Made by a program: the position numbers and the translations under genes
Shown here: positions 23,601 through 31,701 of the stretch, piece after piece
How positions within the stretch are numbered: the first letter of the stretch is position 1
How the letters are laid out: every line of letters begins with the position of its first letter
The notes under the pieces: generated by a model
What the model was told of the DNA's origin: nothing
What the model saw: only the letters and a program-made list of their open reading frames with translations
The model's database searches: none
From: Symsagittifera roscoffensis
Taxonomy: Eukaryota > Xenacoelomorpha > Acoela > Convolutidae
Assembly (NCBI RefSeq): GCF_963678635.1
Contig: NC_087068.1
Coordinates: 32,304,318-32,368,317, forward strand
Reading direction: 5' to 3'
Length of the DNA stretch: 64,000 bases

Positions 23601-25313
23601 AAACCCTGATATTATGGGGGAAATCTGATATTTTGACAAAACTTTTTGCCTGAAAGCTTGTTCATAAAAGCATTTCAGTCGAATAGGGCTGGCCGATCTT
23701 AAATCATTTCATTTTGATACGCCAAATTATAGGCTTAGTATAACAAAATGGATCCGCATTAGGAGAGTTATTTCTCGTGCTCTTTTGCTCTCCATCCTGT
23801 TCCAGTTCACTTAATTGTGTCACGTGGTGTCACTTGTGTAGAGATGGGCGGTGCCGGAGGGGGGAGGAAGGCGTCTATTGCGGAGAGTGTGTGCACAATT
23901 GAGGATGTGGAGAACTACAGTGAACTTCCTCTCACAGGGGGAGCCCTCCCCCCACGACCCATCATGCGGCTGCTACAAGTTAGTACCTCGTAAGCTTATA
24001 GGGTGGGGGCGCAAAAGCAGCAGGGCCTTGTTTGTTCATTATTAAGATTATTAATTTGGGGAAAATCGAACAAGTTTCCCCTGATGTGCAGCACTTTCAG
24101 CTTGATTTTCTGCACTGAGAATTGTTGTGTTGGCCCTCACTGAAGCAACCAGTTTTCTCCTTTTCTATCCTCTGTGAGCTTCAATTTATTTGAATGAAAG
24201 TAATTTGCTGAATTCAACGATAATGCTTAATAGCATCTCCACATGTGAAACTTTACATGATCAATTTACACCATTATTATTTTTTTAAACTCGTTAACTT
24301 GTGTCATCGGCATGTAATCGGGTATCCAGGTTGTCATGAACATAAAAATTACGGGTCTTATGCAATAAACGGTCCGAAATTATTAATTCAAAATAGACAA
24401 TCAAAATCAAGCAACACAGTCAGGCATTTCTATCAACATTTTCAGCAGATAAAAGGATTCGCCAAAAATACAAATTGTGGAACTTTCTCAAATAATCAAA
24501 ATAAGTTCAAGTCACTTGTGAAGCTTTGCCCTGACAAAAAAGTACAATGTCTTCAACAGAACAAAATTTCTATATGTTCGGTTATTTCGGCTAATAAATT
24601 CATCTACTTGAAGTTTAATTGAAGTGCCGGACCTGTCTATCCAATCAGACTCAACGCCATAAGAATTTTACGGTCACAAATACTGATTTTGGGCCGTTAA
24701 GTGCATGAGACCCAAAAATACAAAATTTAGAATCTGATCATGTTCAAATATCAAATCAAAATCAGACTGGGACATTTTTCGTATTTCATTCGGGTGTTAA
24801 TGTTGAAATAAAATTCTTAATCAAATCTTATATTTGCAGGCCAAAAAGTCTGGAATTACTGGAAACTTTGGCTCTCGCCGATCTAGTCAGGAATCGGGCA
24901 TGCAAGGGGGCCTGAAACTAGCACCGCTGCAACACATGGAGTCCCTGGAAGAGTGGTCCTCGGGTGAGAGTATGGCCATGTTTAATAACTTCGGCGCTGA
25001 TTCGGTCAGCAACCTCGCGAATGTTGCTGGCAAGCGAAAGTGGTCGGCTGGAAGCTTCGTGGCGCCTGGCTCTCAATCCGGAGGCCGGATATCCCTATCC
25101 TCAAAGCTCAATCGAAGTAACCCAGACCCAAATAACTTGATGACTAGAACCAAACTGAGCAAGGATACTAGTGTACCAAATTTTGCAACCGCCATGCTGG
25201 AGGAAAACTTGAACAATGGGGAAGAAGGGGCTAGGGGCAATTCACGACCTGTATCTGTGGTAATTGAGATGGAGTCACTTATGAACAAAGACTCAAACTC
25301 AACTAAAGTCTAA
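8609..25313 (+). CDS. Nine-exon gene for an unrecognised Ser/Pro-rich protein (5' end not found)
   Basis: Exons 8609-8650, 9505-9690, 9885-9980, 13371-13417, 13871-13935, 14169-14377, 22718-23155, 23842-23978 and 24840-25313 join in one continuous frame (563 residues in view). All junctions are AG/GT and every phase matches. The product lacks membrane segments and recognisable folds. It is rich in Ser, Lys, Pro and Asn with short basic clusters (RNARKKSQD, RGQRRSQYK), candidate phosphorylation sites (RRLSEQL, GSRRSSQES) and a proline stretch (RRPPPLPRF). It ends in NSTKV, which fits a class I PDZ ligand (T-x-V at the C-terminus). This would suit a cytoplasmic tail or scaffold, but I do not recognise the family. 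The first exon in view starts with two bases of a split codon and contains no in-frame ATG, so at least one upstream exon is missing. Confidence 0.72.
8938..9117. mobile_element. MITE with perfect 15-bp inverted termini and G-rich core
   Basis: GATCTTGTTAACAAT at 8938-8952 is the exact reverse complement of 9103-9117, and each is followed inward by a C or G run. The core contains two to three ~33-bp repeats of AGATTCGNTACAAGGNAACA plus a G run. No clear target duplication is visible. It lies in intron 1 of the plus gene. Confidence 0.65.
9505..9690 (+). CDS. Plus gene, exon 2 in view
   Basis: 186 nt between TGTCTAG and GTACAC. Encodes a Ser/Asn/Lys-rich stretch starting GTIAASHLTNFSSLRNARKK. 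GC content is visibly higher than in the flanking introns. Confidence 0.72.
9885..9980 (+). CDS. Plus gene, exon 3 in view
   Basis: 96 nt between TTTGCAG and GTAGGT. Encodes a strongly basic segment (VDQEIGFLKSTIKAARGQRR followed by a Lys/Asn-rich run); a nuclear localisation or acidic-lipid binding role is possible but not shown. Confidence 0.72.
10298..10370 (+). pseudogene. tRNA-Lys(CTT)-like relic, probable SINE head
   Basis: A-box-like TGGCTGAGTGG at 10305-10315, an anticodon arm GAGACTCTTAATCTC with loop CTCTTAA (anticodon CTT), and B-box-like GGTTCGTCTC at 10349-10358. The acceptor-stem halves do not pair, so this is not a working tRNA gene; a SINE head or tRNA pseudogene fits better. 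Confidence 0.55.
11560..11660 (+). repeat. Dispersed repeat, copy A
   Basis: Contains CTGTGCAAGTAGCACGGAAT followed by a TTTTTGTGCATGATGTGATGA-type tail; repeated with substitutions at 12440-12550 and as a reverse complement near 19855-19900. Confidence 0.5.
12440..12550 (+). repeat. Dispersed repeat, copy B
   Basis: Contains CTGTGCAAGTAGCACAGAAT and a GTGGTGTGATGAAA-type tail, parallel to copy A about 880 bp upstream. The pair may be the ends of one larger decayed element. Confidence 0.5.
13013..13051 (+). repeat. Dispersed short repeat, copy 2
   Basis: Matches 6013-6048 across AAGTTCCT..CCATTTTCAATGGTCGGA in the same orientation. Confidence 0.5.
13371..13417 (+). CDS. Plus gene, exon 4 in view
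   Basis: 47 nt between CTTTCAG and GTCAGT; encodes the acidic GASTDDDLDADPDQNH, a charge reversal after the basic exon before it. Confidence 0.65.
13458..13840. mobile_element. MITE, hAT-like, with 8-bp imperfect target duplication
   Basis: Ends CAAGGGCGGATTC and (reverse complement) CAGTGGCGAGTCT form imperfect inverted termini. It is flanked by ATTTTGTT (13450-13457) and ATTTTGAG (13841-13848), matching at 6 of 8 positions. An 8-bp duplication is usual for hAT elements. A truncated inverted relative sits at 7388-7600. No transposase is inside. Confidence 0.65.
13871..13935 (+). CDS. Plus gene, exon 5 in view
   Basis: 65 nt between GTTTCAG and GTGAGT; encodes RKSVVENCHGEVNAKPLKSI and ends in phase 2. 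Confidence 0.68.
14169..14377 (+). CDS. Plus gene, exon 6 in view
   Basis: 209 nt between AATGCAG and GTAACC. Encodes an acidic Ser-rich start, then LAMRRLSEQLSPNYSLSSSR, whose RRLS fits a basophilic kinase consensus. The next intron is 8,340 nt. Confidence 0.72.
15950..17510 (+). pseudogene. Non-LTR retrotransposon (LINE) relic: endonuclease and RT fragments
   Basis: Translated fragments in several frames match the APE-type endonuclease/RT order. GDFIID at 16028-16045 resembles the G-D-F-N-x-D motif. PTRIGQTRDSSLDHVITN ends at 16182 and resembles the C-terminal endonuclease motif. An RT segment near 17145-17340 carries QFGFRKYCSSKQAVLK and KAFDTVNH (17301-17324). A further RT block (FFKSCLTENK, GVRQRLLFASILF) lies at 17360-17490. 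Frames are broken by many stops and shifts, so it is dead. The motifs fit a Jockey/CR1-type clade; the exact clade is not resolved. Upstream sequence from ~15000 may belong to it but is unreadable. Confidence 0.7.
17661..17880 (+). repeat. Minisatellite, 42-bp unit, about five copies
   Basis: Units of the form ATGCTCACACCTGCAGGATA plus 22 nt repeat every 42 bp; the outer units are more diverged. 42 is divisible by three, so an open frame runs through several copies, but no gene is implied. Confidence 0.85.
18625..18675 (-). repeat. Inverted degenerate copy of the 42-bp minisatellite
   Basis: The reverse complement (CATGATCAGACCTGAGTGAA, then CATGTTCATGCCTG) aligns with the 17661-17880 unit, as if both mark opposite ends of a foldback-type element. 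Confidence 0.5.
19551..19780 (+). repeat. Left arm of a ~230-bp inverted repeat
   Basis: From GAATTAAT through TATAAAACGAGC, ACGGCTGGGC..CAGATCAAG and AGAGTTTTGTGAA. It matches the reverse complement of 20994-21227 with moderate divergence. Confidence 0.6.
20994..21227 (-). repeat. Right arm of the ~230-bp inverted repeat
   Basis: Reverse complement of the 19551-19780 family. The arms bound ~1.2 kb with no recognisable transposase. A third partial copy of the terminal part (AATTGTTCCAAATTGATATG) appears near 21410-21460. Confidence 0.6.
22380..22592. mobile_element. MITE with reiterated terminal motif
   Basis: The ends GGTGCTA and TAGCACC are inverted. Each end carries repeats of AAACCAGCCGAAA-like sequence, in opposite orientations (forward at 22403-22455, reverse complement at 22550-22582). 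It sits 125 bp before exon 22718-23155, next to a G run. Confidence 0.6.
22718..23155 (+). CDS. Plus gene, exon 7 in view
   Basis: 438 nt between ATTTCAG and GTAAAA. Encodes 146 residues: an acidic/Gln start, then Thr/Ser-Pro rich (PLPTPTNVS, TKSPLTPTK), a basic block (FKRSFKGAKVKNK), and a proline-rich segment near the end (RRPPPLPRF) that could bind SH3 or EVH1 domains. Confidence 0.75.
23156..23841 (+). other. Intron (plus gene)
   Basis: GT at 23156, AG at 23840-23841; no gene, RNA or repeat seen. Confidence 0.6.
23842..23978 (+). CDS. Plus gene, exon 8 in view
   Basis: 137 nt between TTGTGTAG and GTTAGT. Encodes a glycine run, RKASIAES (kinase-type site) and a segment ending LPPRPIMRLLQ in phase 0. 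Confidence 0.7.
23979..24839 (+). other. Intron (plus gene)
   Basis: GT at 23979, AG at 24838-24839; nothing else supportable. Confidence 0.6.
24840..25313 (+). CDS. Plus gene, terminal exon
   Basis: 474 nt after TATTTGCAG, ending in TAA at 25311-25313. Encodes 157 residues beginning AKKSGITGNFGSRRSSQESG and ending NSTKV. Candidate polyadenylation hexamers AATAAA follow, for example at 25654-25659. Confidence 0.75.
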   Translation, partial: AKKSGITGNFGSRRSSQESGMQGGLKLAPLQHMESLEEWSSGESMAMFNNFGADSVSNLANVAGKRKWSAGSFVAPGSQSGGRISLSSKLNRSNPDPNNLMTRTKLSKDTSVPNFATAMLEENLNNGEEGARGNSRPVSVVIEMESLMNKDSNSTKV

Positions 25314-25699
25314 AAACTCCGCTTACGTCTAAACGCATTTTCGTCTTCAGTACCAGATGATAACTAGATATCACTAACTTCAGCAATATGATTAATGCAA
25401 TGCAAAACACTAAATGTAAGAATGCAAATATGGGCCAAAATAATAGATTACAATTGTCAGATAAAATTGAAATAGCATGAAATTGTTTTTGACTTCCCTG
25501 AAAGATACTGTTTTTTTTTAGTACACACAAATAACTGGCCCAGGGCTTCTCAATAATTTTTTTCTCAAGATCATAAATTATTCTTTTTTTGTTCAACTAG
25601 TTCAGTTCACGTTTATATCGTGGTACAATCAGTTATTTTGCCAGAAATCTGGAAATAAACTATTCATATTCGAACAAACTACAACAGCTAACATATATC

Positions 25700-25830
25700 A
25701 TAAAATTGATTGCACAATAAAAACTCACAATAGAACATAGATTGCACAATAGAATTGTTTGCTCAATAAAAAATCACAATAGAACATTGATTGCACAATA
25801 GAAGTGAATGAACAATAAACTGTTTGATCA
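25700..25830 (+). repeat. Imperfect tandem repeat of GATTGCACAATA(G/A)AA units
   Basis: TTGCACAATA/TGCTCAATA followed by GAA or AAAA recurs about every 25-35 bp. It creates several overlapping AATAAA hexamers just past the plus gene. Confidence 0.55.
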
Positions 25831-25893
25831 AAAATCAATTAGTTGCAATGAAAATATGTTGAACATAAATATACTGCAATAAATGTCAATGCT

Positions 25894-26136
25894 TCATTTC
25901 CCTGAGTTTATCGCTCGGGGAAGGCTCTCCTCTGTCCAGAATGACTCGCTCAGTTTCAAAAACAGCTGCATCTCTAAATTTTGCTGCGACAGACTTTGTA
26001 AATTGTTAAAAGAATGTTCTGCTCCTGAGAAAAATCTCTCGATCAGGTGAGATGTGAACTTTGTTTTGATGAAACTGCTTTTAATAGTTGTTTTGAGGCA
26101 ACCAATAATTGCTTTCTCGCAATCAATTAATTGCAA
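25894..26136 (-). pseudogene. hAT transposase C-terminal (dimerisation) fragment
   Basis: An 80-codon minus-strand frame contains IERFFSGAEHSFNNLQSLSQ followed by QNLEMQLFLKLSESFW. This matches the conserved hAT C-terminal pattern (ER-F-S-A ... R-x-L-S-x-x-N-x-E-x-L-x-F-L-K). A stop lies directly upstream and no catalytic or zinc-finger part is present, so it is a remnant. No terminal repeats were identified around it. Confidence 0.6.
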
Positions 26137-26555
26137 TTTTCTCTGTTAACAATCAATACATTCCGCCTAAAACATTGACAAATGGTTGCAATTAATTTTT
26201 GAGAGGCCCTGAACACTGACCCGGAAAGATTTGAAACCTGAGGAATGAGCACAAATTAGTAAAAAGAAATTATGTTAGTTGCTTCTTATTCTTCGAGAAA
26301 GCCTGTGAAAGCAGTGACGGCAAAAATAAGCCAAAAACACGAGCCGGATACCCAACTAGAAGGTCATGCTACTTTTTTTGTCGCTTGTTGCTGGTGAAGG
26401 GTGTAAATGCAAACATCCGAGTTTAGATAATAGTTACTTAATTGTAACACTTCAAAATCTCCCAACATAGCTGTCTTAAAGCTCAAGTTTCCATTTCAAA
26501 TAATCACTGCACTTTGCTATAACTTGATTTTAAAGAATTCCTGGAAACTTTCGCT

Positions 26556-26952
26556 GGAAAAAGTTCAATAGAATTATCAGCTGCATTTGTGATCATTTTT
26601 GCCCTAATTTGTGATCATTTTTGGATATTTGGACTGGTGAAGTTGTTTTTCGGGTGCTTGCTCTTTTCTGAACTTTTCGGATGTTTGAACCATCTAATGT
26701 TTCCCCGGCACTCCTGGTGAACACTCCGGCTACTGACTCGTTGCCTACAAAATCTTCTTAAACTGGATATAATTTTTTTATATAGTTGACCTATTCGGGT
26801 GAAAGCAGTTTAAATTCAGAAATCAGAAATATTGCTTTATGGACGGAATAAGTATGAAGACTCCTCTAACCTAATGTAGTGTTTTTTGTTCAGAAACTGT
26901 CGATGCCTTATTCATATTTTAACAATGAAATAAAACAATTTTTTGATGAATC
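26556..26952 (+). repeat. ~400-bp module, left copy (5' flank of the retroelement)
   Basis: Matches 60385-60786 at roughly 93-95% by eye. It ends at the insertion site (AATC, 26949-26952). In the other copy it continues straight into satellite sequence. Confidence 0.85.
26949..26952 (+). repeat. Target-site duplication (left), AATC
   Basis: AATC precedes the 5' LTR and recurs after the 3' LTR at 46833-46836. The uninserted paralogue has a single AATC at 60783-60786. Four bp is typical of Ty3/Gypsy-type integrases. Confidence 0.8.
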
Positions 26953-27362
26953 TGGAACCTGATCTAAACTATATTTTATAATTGGATAAATTGGATATTT
27001 TACCACTGTAAAATATTTAATATTAAACAATCATAATCCATCTAACTAACAACCCACTTATTTATAAGTGCTGAAATTACTTGTAATTTCAGCACCAGAG
27101 AGATTTGAATTTAACTTAGAAATTAGTTGCCTCTCCAAGAGAACTTCAGCAGTTGCAATAAGCCAGTATACTCTAGATCTATTGAGCCTAGCAGAGACTA
27201 GTTAAACACCCTGAGACTAGTAGATATAAGAGTAGGATTAGGATCGGTATTAGACTAAGAAGTTGCACGAATCTATCCGGCCGAAAATAAGATAGCGTGA
27301 CGAGCAGACGGTGCACCCTATCCGAAATTACTCTATGAGTTAACCACTTCGGTCATAACTCA
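26953..27362 (+). repeat. 5' LTR
   Basis: 410 bp, TGGAACCT...CATAACTCA. Contains the perfect palindrome at 27068-27095. Differs from the 3' LTR at about ten sites plus a rearranged first ~15 bp, so the exact 5' end is uncertain by up to ~25 bp relative to the 3' copy. Confidence 0.85.
27068..27095. promoter_or_regulatory. Perfect palindrome inside the 5' LTR
   Basis: GTGCTGAAATTAC-TT-GTAATTTCAGCAC: 13-bp arms with a 2-nt centre. The 3'-LTR-derived copies carry one or more arm mismatches (AAATGAC in most). It could be a factor-binding site or an RNA hairpin if transcribed; the role is unknown. Confidence 0.6.
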
Positions 27363-27364
27363 TC

Positions 27365-27382
27365 TGGTGCGACCATAAGTCT
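27365..27382 (+). promoter_or_regulatory. Probable primer binding site
   Basis: TGGTGCGACCATAAGTCT begins two bases after the 5' LTR; a leading TGG pairs with a tRNA CCA end. The matching tRNA was not identified. Confidence 0.55.
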
Positions 27383-28609
27383 CGAATAAGACCTTAATAG
27401 CTTAGAATTAACCAAAAATAGATTAGAATTTAGACAAAATATTTTCAAAATGTTACACGATAAAAACTTAATTGAAATGTCTCTACGACTCAATAGATCA
27501 GAGCCGATATTCCGAACGATACTAGAACTACCCGGTATTGGAAGAAGACTTCGGACAAGAGACGATATACGACTACGTAGAAACTTACCATTTAGTTTTA
27601 TGGCTGTACGGCAAAAGCCAACACAAACTTTAATATTTAAAATCTTATTAGCAATGAATTTAGATTTTCATTTGCAAGCATAAAATTTTGAAGTAAATCT
27701 TCATGATTATTTCAGGCGCTAAACAAAAATATTACTGTACAATAACGATTGATAAAAATATCTCAGATCGTTTTCCTAATTTCCGCAGTATTATATAAAA
27801 CATATTTGAAAAATATTTATTGAAAATAAAAATAAAAATTAGTAGCATGACAATCAATAGTTAGCAATCATAAATCATTTTGTTGTTCCAGCTTCATCAC
27901 CTAAACATAACAGCAATCATAAGCTCACTAATATCATTAAAAAACTAAATCTTTTTATTAAATAAATTTAAACCATTTTAAACTTAAATTCACTTAACTT
28001 AAAAATCAGATCATCAAGGCTTATCCTTGGATCTTTATAAATTTTCTATTTCACTAAATTTAAAACCTGATCATCAAGGCCTATCCTTGGATCAAAAAGA
28101 ACAATTTTGTTCTCCCCCACCCACTTAGCAAGTGTCTAACGACCTCAAACGTCGATTCACTATCCAACCTTTTCAAAAGACCCAGGACTAATAGAAATTT
28201 TTCAATAAAACTAACCATTCAAATTAAGATGAACAGTGAAGAACTTCGGTTTTTCATCCTTCACTTTAAACCTCCTCTTACCAGACCCAGGATAGATCTT
28301 AGACTTAGTAAGTTTAAAATAGTATCTAACGAACTGCTTGCGTTCTAATTATACCTGAACCTTGTGGATCGATTTACTATTCTCCAACACTTGAACACAA
28401 TCACTACCCCTAAGTAAGACTAAGTAAGTTAACACCTTAACTTAGACTAGCCACGAGAAAGTAGAAAATCCTTCTCCGGAATCAATATACTTTTCTCTCC
28501 AACCCTGAACAAAAATACCCAGGTTAAGCTAACCAAAAAATCGTAAGGACTAACAGTCTAGGAAAATAAAAATAACTAACAACTTCTTGCATCCCTCATC
28601 CTAAACCTC
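27383..28609 (+). other. Long leader of the retroelement
   Basis: About 1.2 kb without a convincing gene. A 77-codon frame at 27450-27683 is unsupported. Two ~27-nt hairpin repeats at 28010-28037 and 28068-28095 (ATCATCAAGG..CCTTGGAT) may be RNA structures. Confidence 0.5.
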
Positions 28610-28966
28610 ATGTCATTCAAAAGTTTAGGAAATAAACAAACAATCGTTTTACACAATTGTGAAATAGATAACCAAAAATACGATCTTGTAATCACTCCAC
28701 ATACACAAACAGTTGGATACATCCGAACAAAACGACAAACAATAAAAACAAAAATTATAAACAAACAAAGACAAATCACACGAAAAAGATTTTCAAAAAA
28801 TAGAAACGCATTTTCTGAATCAGAAGCCAACAGTTTAGACGAAGTATACAAAATAAAAGAATCAATAGATAAAAATTGTCCCATTCATGATCAATTATAT
28901 TTTTCCGACTCAGAAACAACTTCAAATTCATCAAAAAGAGGAAAAAGAAGAATAAAAAAGCAATAA
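28610..28966 (+). CDS. Small basic ORF upstream of gag
   Basis: 118 codons, MSFKSLGNKQTIVLHNCEID onward. Rich in Lys/Arg/Ser/Thr with a central basic run (RTKRQTIKTKIINKQRQITR) and a basic end (SSKRGKRRIKKQ). No signal peptide or membrane segment. It lies in a different frame from gag and 85 nt before the next ORF. Such a pre-gag ORF is unusual for Gypsy elements. It could be a nuclear or RNA-binding accessory protein; no family recognised. Confidence 0.5.
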   Translation: MSFKSLGNKQTIVLHNCEIDNQKYDLVITPHTQTVGYIRTKRQTIKTKIINKQRQITRKRFSKNRNAFSESEANSLDEVYKIKESIDKNCPIHDQLYFSDSETTSNSSKRGKRRIKKQ

Positions 28967-29051
28967 AAACACAAACCAGTACACCTGTATAACTGGAATC
29001 AACCAATTAGACACCTTGATAGTTAGATATTAACAGTCATCAAACGAAAAA

Positions 29052-29594
29052 ATGAGCCACACTCAATATGACGAAAGTCCAGATGAAGAAGCAGTTTTTC
29101 CCTTTCTTATAGATTCACTCGATGATAGAGGACAAACACGATTTTGTCAGAACTTACTCATAAATTTGTTTGAACCAGGAATCAGCCCATGCAAAGCAGA
29201 ATTCCCAGATGTAAAAATCAAAAGACAAACTATTGAACATTATTTAAAAGACATATGTAATCTAACACAACAATATGGTATTTACACCATAGAATTCAGC
29301 ACACCAAACACAGCCCATCGTAAATATGTAATTCAAACAGACGATATTGAACTAGAATTTTCAAAAGTATTCATAGAGTATATCAAAAGCATACAATATC
29401 ATAATTCAAAAAGAGCAAACTCCATATTCACTAACGAAGTTTTTGCAGTAATATATAGTTATATATCTATATTAGAAAAAACAGAAGTTCAAAGTATATC
29501 ACCAAACGAAACATCAAAACATACAAAAGTACGAAATGAAATCACAGTCTTTTCAACATTTCTACATATAATTTGCGAAAATTTTACAAAATAA
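29052..29594 (+). CDS. gag-like N-terminal ORF
   Basis: 180 codons starting MSHTQYDESPDEEAVFPFLI: an acidic start, then a mixed helical domain. It ends TAA at 29592-29594, and an ATG in another frame follows one base later (29596). Position and size fit a matrix-like gag domain or a separate protein. No sequence family is recognised. Confidence 0.55.
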   Translation: MSHTQYDESPDEEAVFPFLIDSLDDRGQTRFCQNLLINLFEPGISPCKAEFPDVKIKRQTIEHYLKDICNLTQQYGIYTIEFSTPNTAHRKYVIQTDDIELEFSKVFIEYIKSIQYHNSKRANSIFTNEVFAVIYSYISILEKTEVQSISPNETSKHTKVRNEITVFSTFLHIICENFTK

Positions 29595-29595
29595 G

Positions 29596-30702
29596 ATGTT
29601 TCACAAAACAATAAACATGATTTACAAAAGATATTTGCATGGTTTATAATTCACCCACAATTTAGATTTATTTTCACAAGCAAGAAAAAATTTCAGACCT
29701 CAAAATACCAATGACGACACTGTTCTTTCAGAACAATCAGATTACGTTTGGGACCCTGACTGGTCTCATCCAGCATTTTTAAATATCCCCCAAGCTATCT
29801 CGAGTCAAGCAATAAGTACAATATCTTTTCACAGAGATTATGTAAAAGTAGTACCATTAACCATTGATGCAACACCATTGAATTATAATACATTTCTACC
29901 TGATACACGAAATAACAGCTTAAATTCAACAGTCATACATAATGAAAACCTCAATGGAACCAGAAATTTTACACAACAAGATATTCAAACACCTTCACAC
30001 TTCATAAATGAAGAAATCGTCCAAACAACAGCAACAACTACACAACAGAGTGTTTCACCAATACACCCCAATCTGACAACACCAAGAAATACAAATACAT
30101 CACTAACACAGGTAACCTTACAATCAACCGTCAAACCTTCAGTTGCTCCAAAATATTCACATATGGACTATCAAACGTATAGACCAATGACAATACCGTC
30201 AAAAACACGAAAACCGTTTACAAGAAACACTTTTGCAGAACACAGTTATAATTATGCTCACCAACCAAGAACAAACCAACCTCCCCAAAAAAATACACAA
30301 AATTTAAATCACGTATGTTCCCATTATTGGAATCTCCCAAAAACATCGACCAATTCAGTAAATTTTCCAGATAATCCACAACTTACACAGGATTATAGTG
30401 AAAATTACCCATTCTTTCAACAAAATAAAAATAAACAACATACACCATATAATACAAACTATTTATCATCTGACGAAGATGATTATCATCAACCAGATTT
30501 TTTTGCACCATATACTAAAGAATATCGGACACAGAGACCGCGACAATCTCAACCATCTCAAAATATGAAAATTTACCCACAAAACCCAACAGATTTACAA
30601 AATCCACAACAAATGCATATACAAAACCCATTTATCACAAAATCTTTTCAACCAATACAACCACAAAACCCAATGTTAATGCATTCTTATCAACCAACAT
30701 AA
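29596..30702 (+). CDS. gag middle region, Gln/Asn/Pro/Thr-rich
   Basis: Frame 1 is open from 29596 except for a TAA at 29647-29649, and continues to a TAA at 30700-30702 that is followed at once by ATG. The segment is low-complexity, Gln/Asn/Thr/Pro-rich (for example TNQPPQKNTQNLNH), with an early DYVWDPDWSHPAFLN motif. It probably links the gag N-terminal domain to the capsid. Both stops lie in the same frame as flanking coding sequence. Confidence 0.5.
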
Positions 30703-31677
30703 ATGCAAATTGAAATACCGCTTCCGTATTACCTTCAGCAACATGATGAAATCACAAAAAATCAACTTTCAAATTTTTCACAAATGCTAAATGCCGCAGA
30801 ATCACTACAGATGACTATGAATCCATACCTCATGGGTGGATCATCAATAACATCGAATAAAGCATTAATGGTATTCACAGGAACAGACCCTGAATATTCT
30901 GTAGAAGATTATCTAAATGCAGTAACAGCAAATTTAATTTTAAATCTAGGACCCGAACCAATTAATACGCCACTAAATCAAAATTGGATACATAGACGCA
31001 CAGCATTAATACAAACAACCCTAGATGGCGCAGCTCAAAAATGGTTTTCAGTGTTACCCATAGAGATAAAATCAGACTGGAAAAGATTCACACAAGAATT
31101 TTCAAAAATGTTTGATTCTGAAAGAAACAAACAAAATCAAAGAGTTTTATGCAACGAAATCCGCAGACTACCAAATGAAACAATTAAACAATTAGCAGTA
31201 CGAATCGAAACATTAGTTCGAAAAGCATATTCGCTTAATACACATGATTACAAAAACACAAAAATGGCAGAAATTTTAATGATGACCTTGACACCTCAAT
31301 TAAGGAAAATAGCTATAAAAAAGAGAGCATCTCATCCTTCCTCAATTCGAGAACCAGATTTAGATTTTCGAAGATTAGTAGATAAACTAGAACAAGCAGA
31401 AATCACAATAAAACTCGAAGAAACAGAAAATCTAAAACTACAATATGTTAATCGAATTGAAACAAATACTACACATATAAATAACATACAAGAATCAGAC
31501 ACAGACCTGATTGAAAAAATCACTGAAATACTAAATATTTACGAAAAACATCCAAACTTTAAAGGCAAACCATCCTTCAAAAAATGGTGTAATTATTGCC
31601 GACGATACGGACACAGTATTTCCGAATGTAGACAAAAACAACAAGACAATCAGAATAAACCTCAAAAGTACAAATAA
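30703..31677 (+). CDS. gag capsid and nucleocapsid (zinc knuckle)
   Basis: 324 codons. Residues ~50-230 form a retrotransposon-gag (capsid) region: FTGTDPEYSVEDYLNAV, then TTLDGAAQKWFSVLP and WKRFTQEFSKMF, the usual W-x-x-F block. A CCHC zinc knuckle CNYCRRYGHSISEC (C-x2-C-x4-H-x4-C) is encoded at 31588-31629 near the end. The basic tail runs into a TAA, with a second in-frame TAA at 31687-31689. The capsid packages element RNA; the knuckle binds it. Confidence 0.82.
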   Translation: MQIEIPLPYYLQQHDEITKNQLSNFSQMLNAAESLQMTMNPYLMGGSSITSNKALMVFTGTDPEYSVEDYLNAVTANLILNLGPEPINTPLNQNWIHRRTALIQTTLDGAAQKWFSVLPIEIKSDWKRFTQEFSKMFDSERNKQNQRVLCNEIRRLPNETIKQLAVRIETLVRKAYSLNTHDYKNTKMAEILMMTLTPQLRKIAIKKRASHPSSIREPDLDFRRLVDKLEQAEITIKLEETENLKLQYVNRIETNTTHINNIQESDTDLIEKITEILNIYEKHPNFKGKPSFKKWCNYCRRYGHSISECRQKQQDNQNKPQKYK

Positions 31678-31701
31678 CCAAATAAATAACTCTTTCAATA
31701 C

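Larger units (their letters stand above)
25314..26555. other. 3' flank of the plus gene
   Basis: Holds probable 3' UTR with several AATAAA hexamers, the imperfect repeat at 25700-25830 and the hAT fragment at 25894-26136. Nothing else coding is seen. Confidence 0.5.

Noticed and set aside
27450-27683. 77-codon ORF just after the primer binding site.
   Set aside because: No family, ordinary composition, and such a length is expected by chance in the leader; kept only as a note.
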